Assembly: GCF_900119165.1 (NCBI RefSeq)
Contig: NZ_FPJG01000006.1
Location: 8,532,001-8,596,000, forward strand
Reading direction: 5' to 3'
Length of the DNA stretch: 64,000 bases
DNA from: Amycolatopsis australiensis
GTDB lineage: Bacteria > Actinomycetota > Actinomycetes > Mycobacteriales > Pseudonocardiaceae
The number at the start of each line of letters is the position of its first letter. The stretch's first letter is position 1. Positions 26,243 through 34,569 of this stretch are shown here, in pieces. The translations under genes were made by a program, and so were the position numbers. The notes beneath the pieces were generated by a model. It ran no database searches. It saw only the letters and a program-made list of their open reading frames with translations, and was not told where the DNA came from.

Positions 26243-26857
26243 TCACCCTAGCGGGACCTGCGCCATGATCGCGGTCGGATGACCGTCCGGGTCGGTGAAG
26301 AACGCCATCCACTCCTCCATCCCGGACTCGTGCCGGAAAATCAGGTGCGGCGCGCCCAGGAATTCGACGCCGCGGGAGCGCAGCTCGTCGTACGCCGCTT
26401 CGATGTCCGGGACCTTGAAGTACAGCACCGACTCCGCGCCCTCCGGCTCGCCCGCGGTCAGGAACAGGCGGACGCCGTCGCAGTCGAAGAACGCCAGGTC
26501 GCCGAACGTGTAGAGATGCTGCAAGCCCAGTACGTCGCCGTAGAACTCCTTGGCCATGGACAGGTCCGTGACCGTCCGGGAAACCTGCCCGATCCGTCCC
26601 AGCACCGCTGCCTCCTCACCCGCCCGGCCGGCGAGTGCGCTGCCGGCCGGGGCGCCGCGCCACGCGCGCAGCTGCGCGCGCCCCGCCAGGCCGAGCTTGC
26701 GGACCGCGTTGCCGACGTGGAACTTGACGGCGTCCTGGCTGATGCCGCGCCGCCGGGCGATTTCGCGGTTGGTCAGGCCGTGGCGGACCGCGTCGACCAC
26801 CCGCCACTCCGCGGGGGTCAGCCGGTCCGGGTGCCGTGGCCTGCCGCGCTCGCCCAC
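26243..26857 (-). CDS. LuxR-type HTH fused to a VOC (glyoxalase-fold) domain
   Basis: 204-residue fusion. Residues 8-65 are a LuxR-type HTH (LTPAEWRVVDAVRHGLTNRE, IARRRGISQDAVKFHVGNAV); residues 78-204 are a VOC domain (IGQVSRTVTDLSMAKEFYGD; HESGMEEWMAFFTDPDGHPT) with possible metal ligands at the His and Glu of the second half. Such one-component proteins probably sense a small molecule through the VOC fold and act on DNA, or bind without catalysis. I start at GTG 26857; the Shine-Dalgarno is weak. It is the fourth gene of a tight operon behind acyl-CoA dehydrogenase, F420-type reductase and hydratase, 29 bases after the last. Confidence 0.82.
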   Translation of the reverse strand: MGERGRPRHPDRLTPAEWRVVDAVRHGLTNREIARRRGISQDAVKFHVGNAVRKLGLAGRAQLRAWRGAPAGSALAGRAGEEAAVLGRIGQVSRTVTDLSMAKEFYGDVLGLQHLYTFGDLAFFDCDGVRLFLTAGEPEGAESVLYFKVPDIEAAYDELRSRGVEFLGAPHLIFRHESGMEEWMAFFTDPDGHPTAIMAQVPLG

Positions 26858-26886
26858 GCGCCGACCATAGCTCGACGGCCGCCGAA

Positions 26887-27657
26887 TTACCCTCCCCCCG
26901 CGAACCGCGCTTCCACGCTGCCCAGCGGGCCGAAGTCGGCGACCACGTGGCCGCCGGCGTGGATCGGGCACGGCGGGGTCGCCGTGCCCGTCGTCACGAC
27001 GTCGCCCGGGCGCAGGGAACGGCCGTGGCGGGACAGCTCCATCGCCAGCCAGTGCAGCGCCAGCCGCGGGTCGCCGAGGACCAGGCTGCCGCCGCCGCGC
27101 GAAAACTCCGCGCCGTCGGCGTGCAGGACGACGACCTGCCGCGGCAGGTCGAGGTCGCGCCAGCCCGGCACCGCGCGGCCCGCCACGAACCGGCCCGCGC
27201 ACGCGACGTCGGCCAGCAGCTGCGGGCCGCCCGCGTGCTGGTGGTCGGTGTAGCGGCTGTCCGGCATCTCCAGCGCCAGGAACATCGTGTCGACCGCGTC
27301 GAGCACCGCCGTCAGCGACGGTGACGGCCCGGGGTCGGCCTTGAGCCGGAAGGCGAACTCGGGCTCGGCGACGCCCATGGTCATCGTGTCGGCGGGCACC
27401 GGCTCGCCCTCGGCGTGGTGGAACCGCTCGAACAGCACGCCCGGCAGCGGGCCGGGGACGTCGAGGTACTGGCGGGCGTACGCGGTGGTCGCGGCGATCT
27501 TCCAGCCGGACACCGGCCCGGCCAGCTCGGCGAGCGCCGCCTGCGCGGCCATGCCTTCCGCCGCGTCACGCGGGCGGGCGTCGTCGGGAAGGCCGTCGAG
27601 GCGGTCGCCGGACTGCCACGCGTTCCAGATCAGCTCCGCCGCCCGCTCTCGGTTCAC
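26887..27657 (-). CDS. 2-keto-4-pentenoate hydratase family protein
   Basis: 256-residue member of the FAH/MhpD superfamily. Motifs: VSGWKIAATTAYARQYLDVP, EPEFAFRLKAD (metal-binding Glu pair), and TTGTATPPCPIHAGGHVVAD, the last close to the GTxTG region of MhpD/HpaH. These enzymes hydrate 2-hydroxypenta-2,4-dienoate-type acids in aromatic meta-cleavage routes, or decarboxylate related acids. GTG 27657 overlaps the stop of the preceding gene (GTGA). No ring-cleavage dioxygenase or aldolase is nearby, so the role in this operon remains open. Confidence 0.85.
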   Translation of the reverse strand: MNRERAAELIWNAWQSGDRLDGLPDDARPRDAAEGMAAQAALAELAGPVSGWKIAATTAYARQYLDVPGPLPGVLFERFHHAEGEPVPADTMTMGVAEPEFAFRLKADPGPSPSLTAVLDAVDTMFLALEMPDSRYTDHQHAGGPQLLADVACAGRFVAGRAVPGWRDLDLPRQVVVLHADGAEFSRGGGSLVLGDPRLALHWLAMELSRHGRSLRPGDVVTTGTATPPCPIHAGGHVVADFGPLGSVEARFAGGG

Positions 27658-28100
27658 GCCCGTGATCTTGCCAACCGGAAGACCGGGTGTCGATCGGCTT
27701 CCGCGGCGAACGCCTCCGGCGGGTCCGTCAGCTTCGCGTCGAAGAACGGCGCCGTCACCGGGATCTTGCGGACGTACGCGCGCAACACCGGCCCCGCCGT
27801 GGCGGCGTCCGCTTCCTCGACCTCCCACGTCTCGCGGGTCCGGCCGCGCCACAGCCGGGCGGTCGCGCCGGCGCGCAGGTTGTGCACCCAGCCGACCGTC
27901 CCGTACGGCGAGACGAGCCAGCGGTCGCCGGCCACCTCGACGACGTTGACCGGCGTCGTCCGGTCCGCGCCGCTCTTGCGCCCACGGGTGGTCAGCAGCC
28001 ATCCGGTGGCGCCCGCGACCGGGATCCCGCGCGCCAGCAACGCCTTCACGACGGCGTTCACGGCCTTCCGCGTCACGCCCAGCCGGTACTTCCTGGCCAT
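27654..28100 (-). CDS. deazaflavin (F420)-dependent nitroreductase family protein
   Basis: 148-residue split-barrel protein of the Ddn/FDOR-A type. Recognisable stretches are WLLTTRGRKSGADRTTPVNV and GDRWLVSPYGTVGWVHNLRA, the latter carrying the F420-binding GxxxxPxWxxNL-like pattern in altered form. These enzymes use reduced F420 to reduce quinones, enones or nitro groups. ATG 28100 shares one base with the acyl-CoA dehydrogenase stop, and the end overlaps the hydratase start, so it is firmly co-translated with both. N-terminal RKYRLGVTRKAVNAVVKALL may be a membrane-associating helix. Confidence 0.87.
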   Translation of the reverse strand: MARKYRLGVTRKAVNAVVKALLARGIPVAGATGWLLTTRGRKSGADRTTPVNVVEVAGDRWLVSPYGTVGWVHNLRAGATARLWRGRTRETWEVEEADAATAGPVLRAYVRKIPVTAPFFDAKLTDPPEAFAAEADRHPVFRLARSRA

Positions 28101-29806
28101 CACGGGGTCATAGCGTAGACCCCGGAGAGCGCCCGCACCCGCGCCCAGACGTTCTCGAAGCGCTCCGCGTCCACCACCGGCTTGCGGACGGCCGCCAGCG
28201 CGATCGCCTGCTGGGCCTCCGTCGAACTCGCCTTGCCGTTGAGGTCGACCGCCGCGGCGCTGAAGTCCTGGACCAGTACCGCGAAGAGCTGGTCGACCAC
28301 CTCGTCGTCCACGCCGGTGATCCGGGCCTGCTCCAGGATCAGCTGGCCGTACACGATCAGCGTGAACAGCTCGGTGAGCGCCAGCCCGAAGTCGAGGTCC
28401 GCCTGCTGGGCCTCGTCCGGCGCCGCCTCCGTGAGCAGCTTGACCAGGTAGCCGGCCTGCTCGGTGAACAACGCGACGTTCGGGATGTGCGCCGCTTCGG
28501 CGTAGGCGGTCTTCCAGTCGTGGAACCGGACCTTCGACAGCCCGCGCGCCGGGCCCTGGCGGAAGAGGAACTCGTCGTCCGCCGCGTCCGTGCGCGTCGG
28601 GACCGGCGGGTACTCCCGCGGCGCGAACAGGTACGCGGGCATGAACTTCGCGATCAGCGCGAGGTTCACCGCGACCGTGCCCTCCAGCTTCGGCAGGCCG
28701 TCGATGTCGTTCTTCGACATCGCGAGGTAGGTGTCGGCCTCGAAGCCCTTGGCCGCCACGACGTCGGCGACCAGGCCGATCACCTTCTGCGCCTCGGTGG
28801 TCACCTTCATCTTGGTGATCGGGTTGTAGAGCAGGTAACGGCGGTCTTCGGCGTGCGCGCTGCGGAAGTAGTCGACGGCCCGGTCGGAGAACAGCTTCAT
28901 GCCGGCCAGCCGCGCGTACGCCTCGACGAACTCCCGGCGCACGTGCGGGAAGTCGGTGACCGGCTTTCCGTACAGGACGCGGTTGTGCGCGTGCGTGATG
29001 GCTTCGTACAGCGAGTGCGTCGCCATGCCGATGCCGCCGAAGCACAGGTTGAACTTGCCGATGTTGACCGTGTTCAGCGCGGCGCTGAACGCCTCGGCGC
29101 CGACGTGCAGGATGTCCTCGGCGCGCACCGGGTAGTCCTCGAGCCGGAACTCGGCGACGTACATCTGCGACGGCACCACGTTCTTGACGACGTGGTAGTC
29201 CGGGTGCTCGGAGTCGGCGTAGAAGAAGACGTACTGGTCAGGGCCTTCGACGCCGTCGATGCGGCCGAAGACCGACACCGTCCGGGCGCAGTTGCCGTTG
29301 CCGATGTAGTACTTCGAGCCGGTGGCGCGGTAGCCGTCGCCGTCCTTCGTCAGCACCATGTCGGTGGCGTAGATGTCGGCGCCGTGGTCCTTTTCGGACA
29401 GTCCGAACGCGCCGACGCCGCCCGCGTCGAGTGCCTCGGCCGCGCGCTGCCGGGCCGCCTCGTTGCCGCTCTGCCACACCGGGCCGAGGCCGAGGATCGT
29501 GACCTGCCACGGGTACCAGTAGTTGAGGCCGTAGAACCCGAGGATTTCCGACAGCGCCGCGATGCGTGCGGTGTCCCAGCGCTTGCCGGGGTTCCCGCCG
29601 GCGTTCGCCGCCGGCGTCAGGAACGTCGAGAACAGGCCTTCCTTGCCCGCGAACTCGACGAAGTCCGCGTAGAAGGTGCGGTTGTGGTAGTCCTCGGTCA
29701 GCTTCGCCTTGCCGCGCTGCTCGAACCAGTCGATGGTGGCGCGCAGCAGGCGGCGCGTCTCCGCGTCGAAGTGCGCCGGGTCGTGTTCGCGCGGGTTCAG
29801 CAGCAT
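28100..29806 (-). CDS. acyl-CoA dehydrogenase family protein (long form)
   Basis: 568-residue flavoprotein, longer than the usual 380-aa dehydrogenases. The N-terminal helical domain is followed by the acyl/FAD domain (GAFGLSEKDHGADIYATDMV; YYIGNGNCARTVSVFGRI) and the C-terminal four-helix part (TTEAQKVIGLVADVVAAKGFE), plus an extra helical extension after residue 440. The typical catalytic Glu position is not obvious to me. ATG 29806 has GAGGAGG upstream. First gene of a five-gene operon (ACAD, F420-type reductase, hydratase, HTH-VOC, small membrane protein), behind a palindromic operator at 29820-29833. Confidence 0.9.
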   Translation of the reverse strand: MLLNPREHDPAHFDAETRRLLRATIDWFEQRGKAKLTEDYHNRTFYADFVEFAGKEGLFSTFLTPAANAGGNPGKRWDTARIAALSEILGFYGLNYWYPWQVTILGLGPVWQSGNEAARQRAAEALDAGGVGAFGLSEKDHGADIYATDMVLTKDGDGYRATGSKYYIGNGNCARTVSVFGRIDGVEGPDQYVFFYADSEHPDYHVVKNVVPSQMYVAEFRLEDYPVRAEDILHVGAEAFSAALNTVNIGKFNLCFGGIGMATHSLYEAITHAHNRVLYGKPVTDFPHVRREFVEAYARLAGMKLFSDRAVDYFRSAHAEDRRYLLYNPITKMKVTTEAQKVIGLVADVVAAKGFEADTYLAMSKNDIDGLPKLEGTVAVNLALIAKFMPAYLFAPREYPPVPTRTDAADDEFLFRQGPARGLSKVRFHDWKTAYAEAAHIPNVALFTEQAGYLVKLLTEAAPDEAQQADLDFGLALTELFTLIVYGQLILEQARITGVDDEVVDQLFAVLVQDFSAAAVDLNGKASSTEAQQAIALAAVRKPVVDAERFENVWARVRALSGVYAMTP

Positions 29807-29819
29807 GGGGCCTCCTCGA

Positions 29820-29833
29820 TTACCGACCGGTAA
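29820..29833. promoter_or_regulatory. perfect inverted repeat before acyl-CoA dehydrogenase operon
   Basis: TTACCG-AC-CGGTAA, 13 bases before the acyl-CoA dehydrogenase ATG and 64 before the divergent GNAT gene. Same TTACY-N4-RGTAA layout as 2755-2768. Candidate operator for a TetR/GntR-type lipid regulator. Confidence 0.6.
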
Positions 29834-29897
29834 CTTAGCAAAGGGCGGCCCGGTAAACCAAGCGACAACCCGCCCGCGCGGGAATACCGTCACCGCC

Positions 29898-30848
29898 ATG
29901 CCCGCAGATCTGACGTGGCGGCCGCTGACCCGCGAGGACGCCCAGGCGTCGGCCGACCTCCTCAACGCCGTCGAGACGCTCGACCGGATCGGGGAGAACT
30001 ACACCGCCGAGGACACGCTCCAGGAGCTGATCGACCCCTACGCCGACCTCGAGCGCGGCAGTCTCGCCGCCTTCGACGGCGACACGATGGCCGGTTACAT
30101 GAAGATCCGGTACAAGCCGTCGGCGGCGGAGGTCCACCGGGTCTTCCTGGACGGCGGCGTCCACCCCGCGCATCGGCGCCGCGGCGTCGGCGCCCGGCTC
30201 CTGGACGCCGGGATCGAAGCGGCGAAGCTCCTGCACGCGCTGCACCACCCGCAGCAGCGGCTGGCGATCGACGTCCACAAGGCCGAGCACGTCGCCGGGC
30301 TCGCCGAGCTCGTCCGCTCCCGTGGCTTCGTCCCGGTGCGGTACTTCCAGCGCCTGGAACACCCGCTCGGCGAGGTCGCGGGTCCGGCCGAGCCGCGGAT
30401 CGAGCCGTGGTCGGCGCGGACCGACGAGGACTTCCGGCTGGTCCGCAACGAGTCCTACCGCGACGTCTGGGGCGCGGCGCCGATGCCCGCCGACCAGTGG
30501 CGCAACCGGATCACCAACCAGACGTTCCGGCCCGACGTGAGCTTCCTGTTCCGGGCCGCGGACGGCACGCCGGCGGGCGTGCTCGTGACGATGTCGTGGG
30601 ACGCGGACACCGCGGCCACCGGCGTCCGGGACGCGCACTTCATGGTCATCGGGACGCGGCCGGAGTACCGGCAGCGGGGTGTCGCGAGTTCACTCGTCGC
30701 GCACGCCCTGCGAGCCGCGGCCGAGCACGGCTACGACCGGGCCGGCGTGAACGTCGACTCCGCGAGCCCGTCCGGGGTGTCCGGCCTCTTCGCGCGGGCC
30801 GGGTTCCGGCCGGGAATGCGGTACGTGCGGTGGGCGTTGGAGGTCTGA
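29898..30848 (+). CDS. tandem GNAT acetyltransferase
   Basis: 316-residue protein with two GNAT folds, like mycothiol synthase-type or other actinobacterial tandem acetyltransferases. First domain: VFLDGGVHPAHRRRGVGARL (acetyl-CoA loop, about 87-106). Second domain: MVIGTRPEYRQRGVASSLVA (about 245-265) followed by NVDSASPSGVSGLFARAGFR. The second loop is the better-kept R-x-x-G-x-A site; the first also looks intact. ATG 29898 leaves a normal N-terminus (MPADLTWRPLTRED). Divergent from the acyl-CoA dehydrogenase operon. Substrate unknown; I do not call it MshD because the mycothiol-synthase motifs are not evident. Confidence 0.88.
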   Translation: MPADLTWRPLTREDAQASADLLNAVETLDRIGENYTAEDTLQELIDPYADLERGSLAAFDGDTMAGYMKIRYKPSAAEVHRVFLDGGVHPAHRRRGVGARLLDAGIEAAKLLHALHHPQQRLAIDVHKAEHVAGLAELVRSRGFVPVRYFQRLEHPLGEVAGPAEPRIEPWSARTDEDFRLVRNESYRDVWGAAPMPADQWRNRITNQTFRPDVSFLFRAADGTPAGVLVTMSWDADTAATGVRDAHFMVIGTRPEYRQRGVASSLVAHALRAAAEHGYDRAGVNVDSASPSGVSGLFARAGFRPGMRYVRWALEV

Positions 30849-31031
30849 GACACATCAGGGGGAGGCGGTGGGGCCGTCTCCGCTACACTGATCATGCGGT
30901 CCGCTCAGTTCTGCCTCGGGCCGCTGCTGTTGTCGACTACCACGCGCCGCGGCCGCACTCCGGTCTGCGCCGGGCAGGACAACCCTTCTCAGGTTACGGA
31001 GACCAGGGCACCCGCGTGCCCGCACCCACTT

Positions 31032-32543
31032 ATGACGACTTTCGCTGAACTCGGCCTGCCGCCCGCACTCGTGGCCGCGCTGGCCGGCCAGGGCGTCACC
31101 GCGCCCTTCCCGATCCAGGCGGCGACCCTGCCGCACACCCTCGCCGGGCGCGACGTGCTCGGCCGCGGCCGGACCGGCTCCGGCAAGACGTACGGCTTCG
31201 TGCTGCCCGTGCTGGCCCGCCTCGCCGCGGGCCCGACGCGCCGGCGGCCGGGGCGGCCGCGCGCGCTGATCCTGGCGCCGACGCGCGAGCTGGCGACGCA
31301 GATCGAGGCGTCGATCCTGCCGCTGGCGAAGCCGCTGGGCCTGAAGGCCACCACGATCTTCGGCGGCGTCAGCGCGAACCCGCAGATCACGCGGCTGCGC
31401 GACGGCGTCGACATCGTCGTGGCGTGCCCCGGCCGGCTCGCCGACCACATGCGCTCCGGGCACGTGAAGCTCGACGCCGTCGAGATCACCGTGCTCGACG
31501 AGGCCGACCACATGGCCGACCTGGGCTTCCTGCCCGAGGTCCGGCGGATCATGGACGCGACACCGTCGCGCGGCCAGCGGCTGCTGTTCTCGGCGACCCT
31601 GGACAACGGCGTCGACGTGCTGGTCAAGCGCTTCATGGACGACCCGGTGCTGCACAGCGTCGACTCGGCGCAGTCGCCGGTGGCGACGATGGAGCACCAC
31701 GTGCTGCACCTCGAGGAGACCCACCGGCTGCCGGTGCTGGTCGACCTGACCGCGGCGCCGGGCCGGACGCTGGTGTTCACGCGCACGAAGAGCCGGGCGA
31801 AGGCGCTGACGCGCAAGCTCGTGGCTTCGGGCGTCCCGGCGGTGGAGCTGCACGGCAACCTCGGCCAGAACGCGCGGACCCGCAACTTGGAGGCGTTCTC
31901 CTCGGGCACGGCCCGCACGCTGGTGGCGACCGACATCGCGGCGCGGGGCATCCACGTCGACGACGTCCGGCTGGTCATCCACGCGGACCCGCCGGTGGAG
32001 CACAAGGCGTACCTGCACCGCTCGGGCCGCACGGCGCGCGCGGGGGCGTCGGGCACGGTGGTGACGCTGATGACGGACGCGCAGGTCCGCGACGTGCGCG
32101 ACCTGACCCGCAAGGCGGGCATCAAGCCGACGACGACCCAGCTCGGGCCGGGCCACCCGCTGCTCGCGGAGCTGGCCCCGGGCGAGCGGACGTTCTCGAA
32201 GGCCCCGGCGGTGGACAACCGCCCGAAGAAGGTTTCGGCCACGGGAGCGGCGCCGGGCGCGGGCCGCGGACGACGCGGCGGCGCGCCGAAGGAGAACCGG
32301 GGCGGCCAGCGGGCGCGGGCGAACGGCCAGGCGCAGCAGCAGTCACGTGCTTCGGAGGCCGGCGGGCGCCGGTCGGGAGCTGCTTCGGGCGGTTCGTGGC
32401 GATCGGGCGCCCCGGCCGGCGGCGCGAAGACGGGCGGGAGCGGCCGTTCGGGAGCCGCCGCGGCCACGGGCAACCGGCGCAGCGGCGGCGCCGCGGCCTT
32501 CTCGTCCGGAACCCGCGCAGGATCGCGCCGCACCGGCCGCTGA
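31032..32543 (+). CDS. DEAD-box RNA helicase (RhlE-like) with low-complexity tail
   Basis: 503-residue ATP-dependent RNA helicase. Motifs in order: Q motif (PFPIQAATLP), I (GRTGSGKT), Ia (PTRELATQ), II (VLDEADHMAD), III (SAT), IV (VFTRTK), V (ATDIAARGIHVDDV), VI (HRSGRTARAG). Residues after about 400 are a Gly/Arg/Ala/Ser-rich basic tail that probably binds RNA non-specifically. ATG 31032 is used because the protein then begins TFAELGLPPALVAAL, a normal DEAD start; no good ribosome site precedes it. A ten-codon open frame from GTG 31016 overlaps the start. Likely roles are ribosome assembly and cold adaptation. Confidence 0.95.
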   Translation: MTTFAELGLPPALVAALAGQGVTAPFPIQAATLPHTLAGRDVLGRGRTGSGKTYGFVLPVLARLAAGPTRRRPGRPRALILAPTRELATQIEASILPLAKPLGLKATTIFGGVSANPQITRLRDGVDIVVACPGRLADHMRSGHVKLDAVEITVLDEADHMADLGFLPEVRRIMDATPSRGQRLLFSATLDNGVDVLVKRFMDDPVLHSVDSAQSPVATMEHHVLHLEETHRLPVLVDLTAAPGRTLVFTRTKSRAKALTRKLVASGVPAVELHGNLGQNARTRNLEAFSSGTARTLVATDIAARGIHVDDVRLVIHADPPVEHKAYLHRSGRTARAGASGTVVTLMTDAQVRDVRDLTRKAGIKPTTTQLGPGHPLLAELAPGERTFSKAPAVDNRPKKVSATGAAPGAGRGRRGGAPKENRGGQRARANGQAQQQSRASEAGGRRSGAASGGSWRSGAPAGGAKTGGSGRSGAAAATGNRRSGGAAAFSSGTRAGSRRTGR

Positions 32544-32561
32544 GGCCACTCCAAATCGGAG

Positions 32562-32601
32562 GTGAGTGAGAAACAGGGTTCTAATCCTGTTTCTCACTCA
32601 C
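32562..32601. repeat. dispersed hairpin repeat, copy 2 (bidirectional terminator)
   Basis: GTGAGTGAGAAACAGG, loop GTTCTAAT, then CCTGTTTCTCACTCAC: a perfect 16-bp stem, followed by GACCGG as in copy 1 at 15353. It sits between the convergent helicase and desaturase genes. Confidence 0.85.
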
Positions 32602-32616
32602 GACCGGCGGGCGTCG

Positions 32617-33558
32617 TCACAGCGCGGGCAGGCCTCGCGCGGCCGCACGAGCCGCAGCCGCGTCGCGGCGCTCCTCGAACCGGGCCGCCTGGGCTCCCAG
32701 AGTCTCCAGGAACGCGGCCAGCTCTTCGCGTGCCTTCTCGCCCACCTCGCCGAAGCCGGTCCGGTCGAACACCTTCCAGTACTTCAGCAGCGGCATCACC
32801 ACGTCGTCGTGGTGGATGCGCAGGTCGTAGATTCCCGCCTTCGCGATCAGCGCCGCCTTGCGGGCGAAACTCGGGATCACCGCGCCCGGCATCGCGAAAT
32901 CCAGCACCTCGTCGGTGATCGCCCGCATCGTCGCGTCCGGGGCGATCTCCAGCGCCGCCTTCACCAGGTTCCGGTAGAAGACCATGTGCAGGTTCTCGTC
33001 GGTCGACACGCGGGCGAGCAGCTTCTCCGCCAGCGGGTCCTGCGTGTACCGGCCCGTGTTGCGGTGCGAGAGCCGCGTCGCCAGCTCCTGGAACGAGACG
33101 TACGCGCACACCCGCAGCAGTGGCTTGTCCCCCGTTTCGTAGCCCGCCTGCATCGTCTCCATGCGCATCCGCTCCAGCTCGACCGGGTCGACCGCGCGCG
33201 TCACCAGCAGGTAGTCGCGGATGCAGATGCCGTGCCTGCCCTCCTCCGCCGTCCAGCGGTGGACCCACGTTCCCCAGGCGCCGTCGCGGCCGAAGGCGCG
33301 CTCGATCTCCCGGTGGTAGCTCGGCAGGTTGTCCTCGGTGAGCAGGTTGACCTCGAGCGCGGTCCGGGCGATCGGCGACACCCGGGACTGCTCCGGATCC
33401 CACGCCTCGCCGCCCAGGTCGGCGAAGTTGCGGCCTTCGCTCCACGGCACGTACTCGTGCGGCATCCACTCCTGGGCCGCCGCGAGGTGCCGGTTGAGGT
33501 TCTCCTCGACCGTCCCCTCCAGCTCGTACATGAGCGCGGCGCTCTCCGAAACGGTCAT
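32617..33558 (-). CDS. acyl-[ACP] desaturase, DesA type
   Basis: 313-residue soluble di-iron desaturase, similar to mycobacterial DesA1/DesA2 and plant stearoyl-ACP desaturases. Iron motifs: EEGRHG (ExxH) and DENLH (ExxH), with further Glu ligands in the first helix pair (ALEVNLLTEDNLP). It inserts a double bond into acyl-ACP in the cytoplasm. ATG 33558 follows GGAAGGAC; the longer frame to 33660 crosses the operator. An elaborate pair of palindromes (33581-33615) overlaps the promoter, indicating tight repression. Its ferredoxin partner is not nearby. Confidence 0.93.
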   Translation of the reverse strand: MTVSESAALMYELEGTVEENLNRHLAAAQEWMPHEYVPWSEGRNFADLGGEAWDPEQSRVSPIARTALEVNLLTEDNLPSYHREIERAFGRDGAWGTWVHRWTAEEGRHGICIRDYLLVTRAVDPVELERMRMETMQAGYETGDKPLLRVCAYVSFQELATRLSHRNTGRYTQDPLAEKLLARVSTDENLHMVFYRNLVKAALEIAPDATMRAITDEVLDFAMPGAVIPSFARKAALIAKAGIYDLRIHHDDVVMPLLKYWKVFDRTGFGEVGEKAREELAAFLETLGAQAARFEERRDAAAARAAARGLPAL

Positions 33559-33580
33559 GCGCACGTCCTTCCGGGTCGGG

Positions 33581-33615
33581 TACCTACGCGGCCGTAACTT
33601 ACGGGTCCGTAGGTA
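33581..33615. promoter_or_regulatory. tandem overlapping operators before desaturase gene
   Basis: Two near-identical palindromes, TACGCGGCCGTA (33585-33596) and TACGGGTCCGTA (33600-33611), 15 bases apart centre to centre. Together they form a larger dyad (TACCTACG ... CGTAGGTA) centred on 33598 that also contains CCGTAA-C-TTACGG. This layout fits two TetR-type dimers binding side by side. Confidence 0.7.
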
Positions 33616-33681
33616 ACGACAACGAACGCCCGCGCCACATCGTTCCGTGAGCGGCGTCACCGGGGACCGGCCAGGGGCCCT

Positions 33682-34569
33682 TCAGAGCGACGACGTCAGC
33701 CCGCGCGCCCGCAGGACCGCGCGCTCCAGCGGGCGGAACACCAGCAGCTCGATGCCCACACCGACCAGCAGGATCAGGAAGATCGCCGCGATCACCGTCT
33801 CGATGCTGTTGAGCGACGACCCCTGGTTCAGGTACGCGCCGAGCCCGACGCCCAGCTGCGGGGACAGCGCGATCAGCTCCGCCGCCATCAGCGAGCGCCA
33901 CGAGAACGCCCAGCCCTGCTTCAGCCCGGCCAGGAACCCCGGCAGCGCGGCCGGCAGCAGGATGTGCCGGGCCGACGAAAACCGGTTCGCGCCCATCACC
34001 TGACCCACCCGGGGCAGGATCGGCGGGATCTGGTCGATGCCGGAGACCAGGCCGTTCGCGATCGACGGCACCGAGCCGAGCAGGACGACGAAGTAGATCG
34101 CCGCGTCGTTGATGCCGAACCACAGGATCGCCGCCGGCACCCACGCCACCGACGGCAGGCTCTGCAGCCCCGTCAGCAGCGGCCCGATCGCCGCGCGCAC
34201 CACGCGGACCTTCGCCACCACCAGGCCCAGCGGTGTCCCGATGATCACCCCGGCGACGAACCCGAGCGCGGCGCGGTGCACCGACGTCCAGACGAAGCCG
34301 AACACCTCACCCGAGACGACCCGGCTCCAGAACTCGTCCCACACCGCGATCGGCGCCGGCAGCTGCGCCTCCGACCAGAACGCCGCCGCCCAGAGGACCT
34401 GCCAGACGACGATCAGCAGGACGAGCGCGAGCACCGGCGGCAGGAACCCCCAGGCGAACCGCTTCCAGAAGCCGGGACGGCGCTCGCCGGCCGGGGCGTC
34501 GAGCGAGTCCAGCCCGGCGCCGACGGCGTCGAGGTTCTCCTCGACCTCCGGCCGGTCAAGCTGCGGCAT
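33682..34569 (-). CDS. ABC transporter permease (SsuC/TauC type)
   Basis: 295-residue inner-membrane permease with about six helices. The EAA-type coupling loop is VMGANRFSSARHILLPAALP (about 186-205). N-terminal 30 residues are cytoplasmic and acidic. It belongs to the sulfonate/nitrate/taurine importer family. ATG 34569 lies inside the ATPase gene (14-base overlap), so the two are translationally coupled. Works with the binding lipoprotein at 35415 and the ATPase at 34556. Substrate is probably an organosulfonate but no monooxygenase is present to confirm it. Confidence 0.92.
   Translation of the reverse strand: MPQLDRPEVEENLDAVGAGLDSLDAPAGERRPGFWKRFAWGFLPPVLALVLLIVVWQVLWAAAFWSEAQLPAPIAVWDEFWSRVVSGEVFGFVWTSVHRAALGFVAGVIIGTPLGLVVAKVRVVRAAIGPLLTGLQSLPSVAWVPAAILWFGINDAAIYFVVLLGSVPSIANGLVSGIDQIPPILPRVGQVMGANRFSSARHILLPAALPGFLAGLKQGWAFSWRSLMAAELIALSPQLGVGLGAYLNQGSSLNSIETVIAAIFLILLVGVGIELLVFRPLERAVLRARGLTSSL

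Noticed and set aside
31016..31048. ten-codon upstream open frame overlapping the helicase start
   Set aside because: No ribosome site at the right distance and no unusual codons; I cannot separate it from chance.
15353..32601. composite mobile element bounded by the two hairpin repeats
   Set aside because: The 17 kb between the copies holds ordinary housekeeping and catabolic genes and no transposase; the copies are better seen as independent terminator-like repeats.
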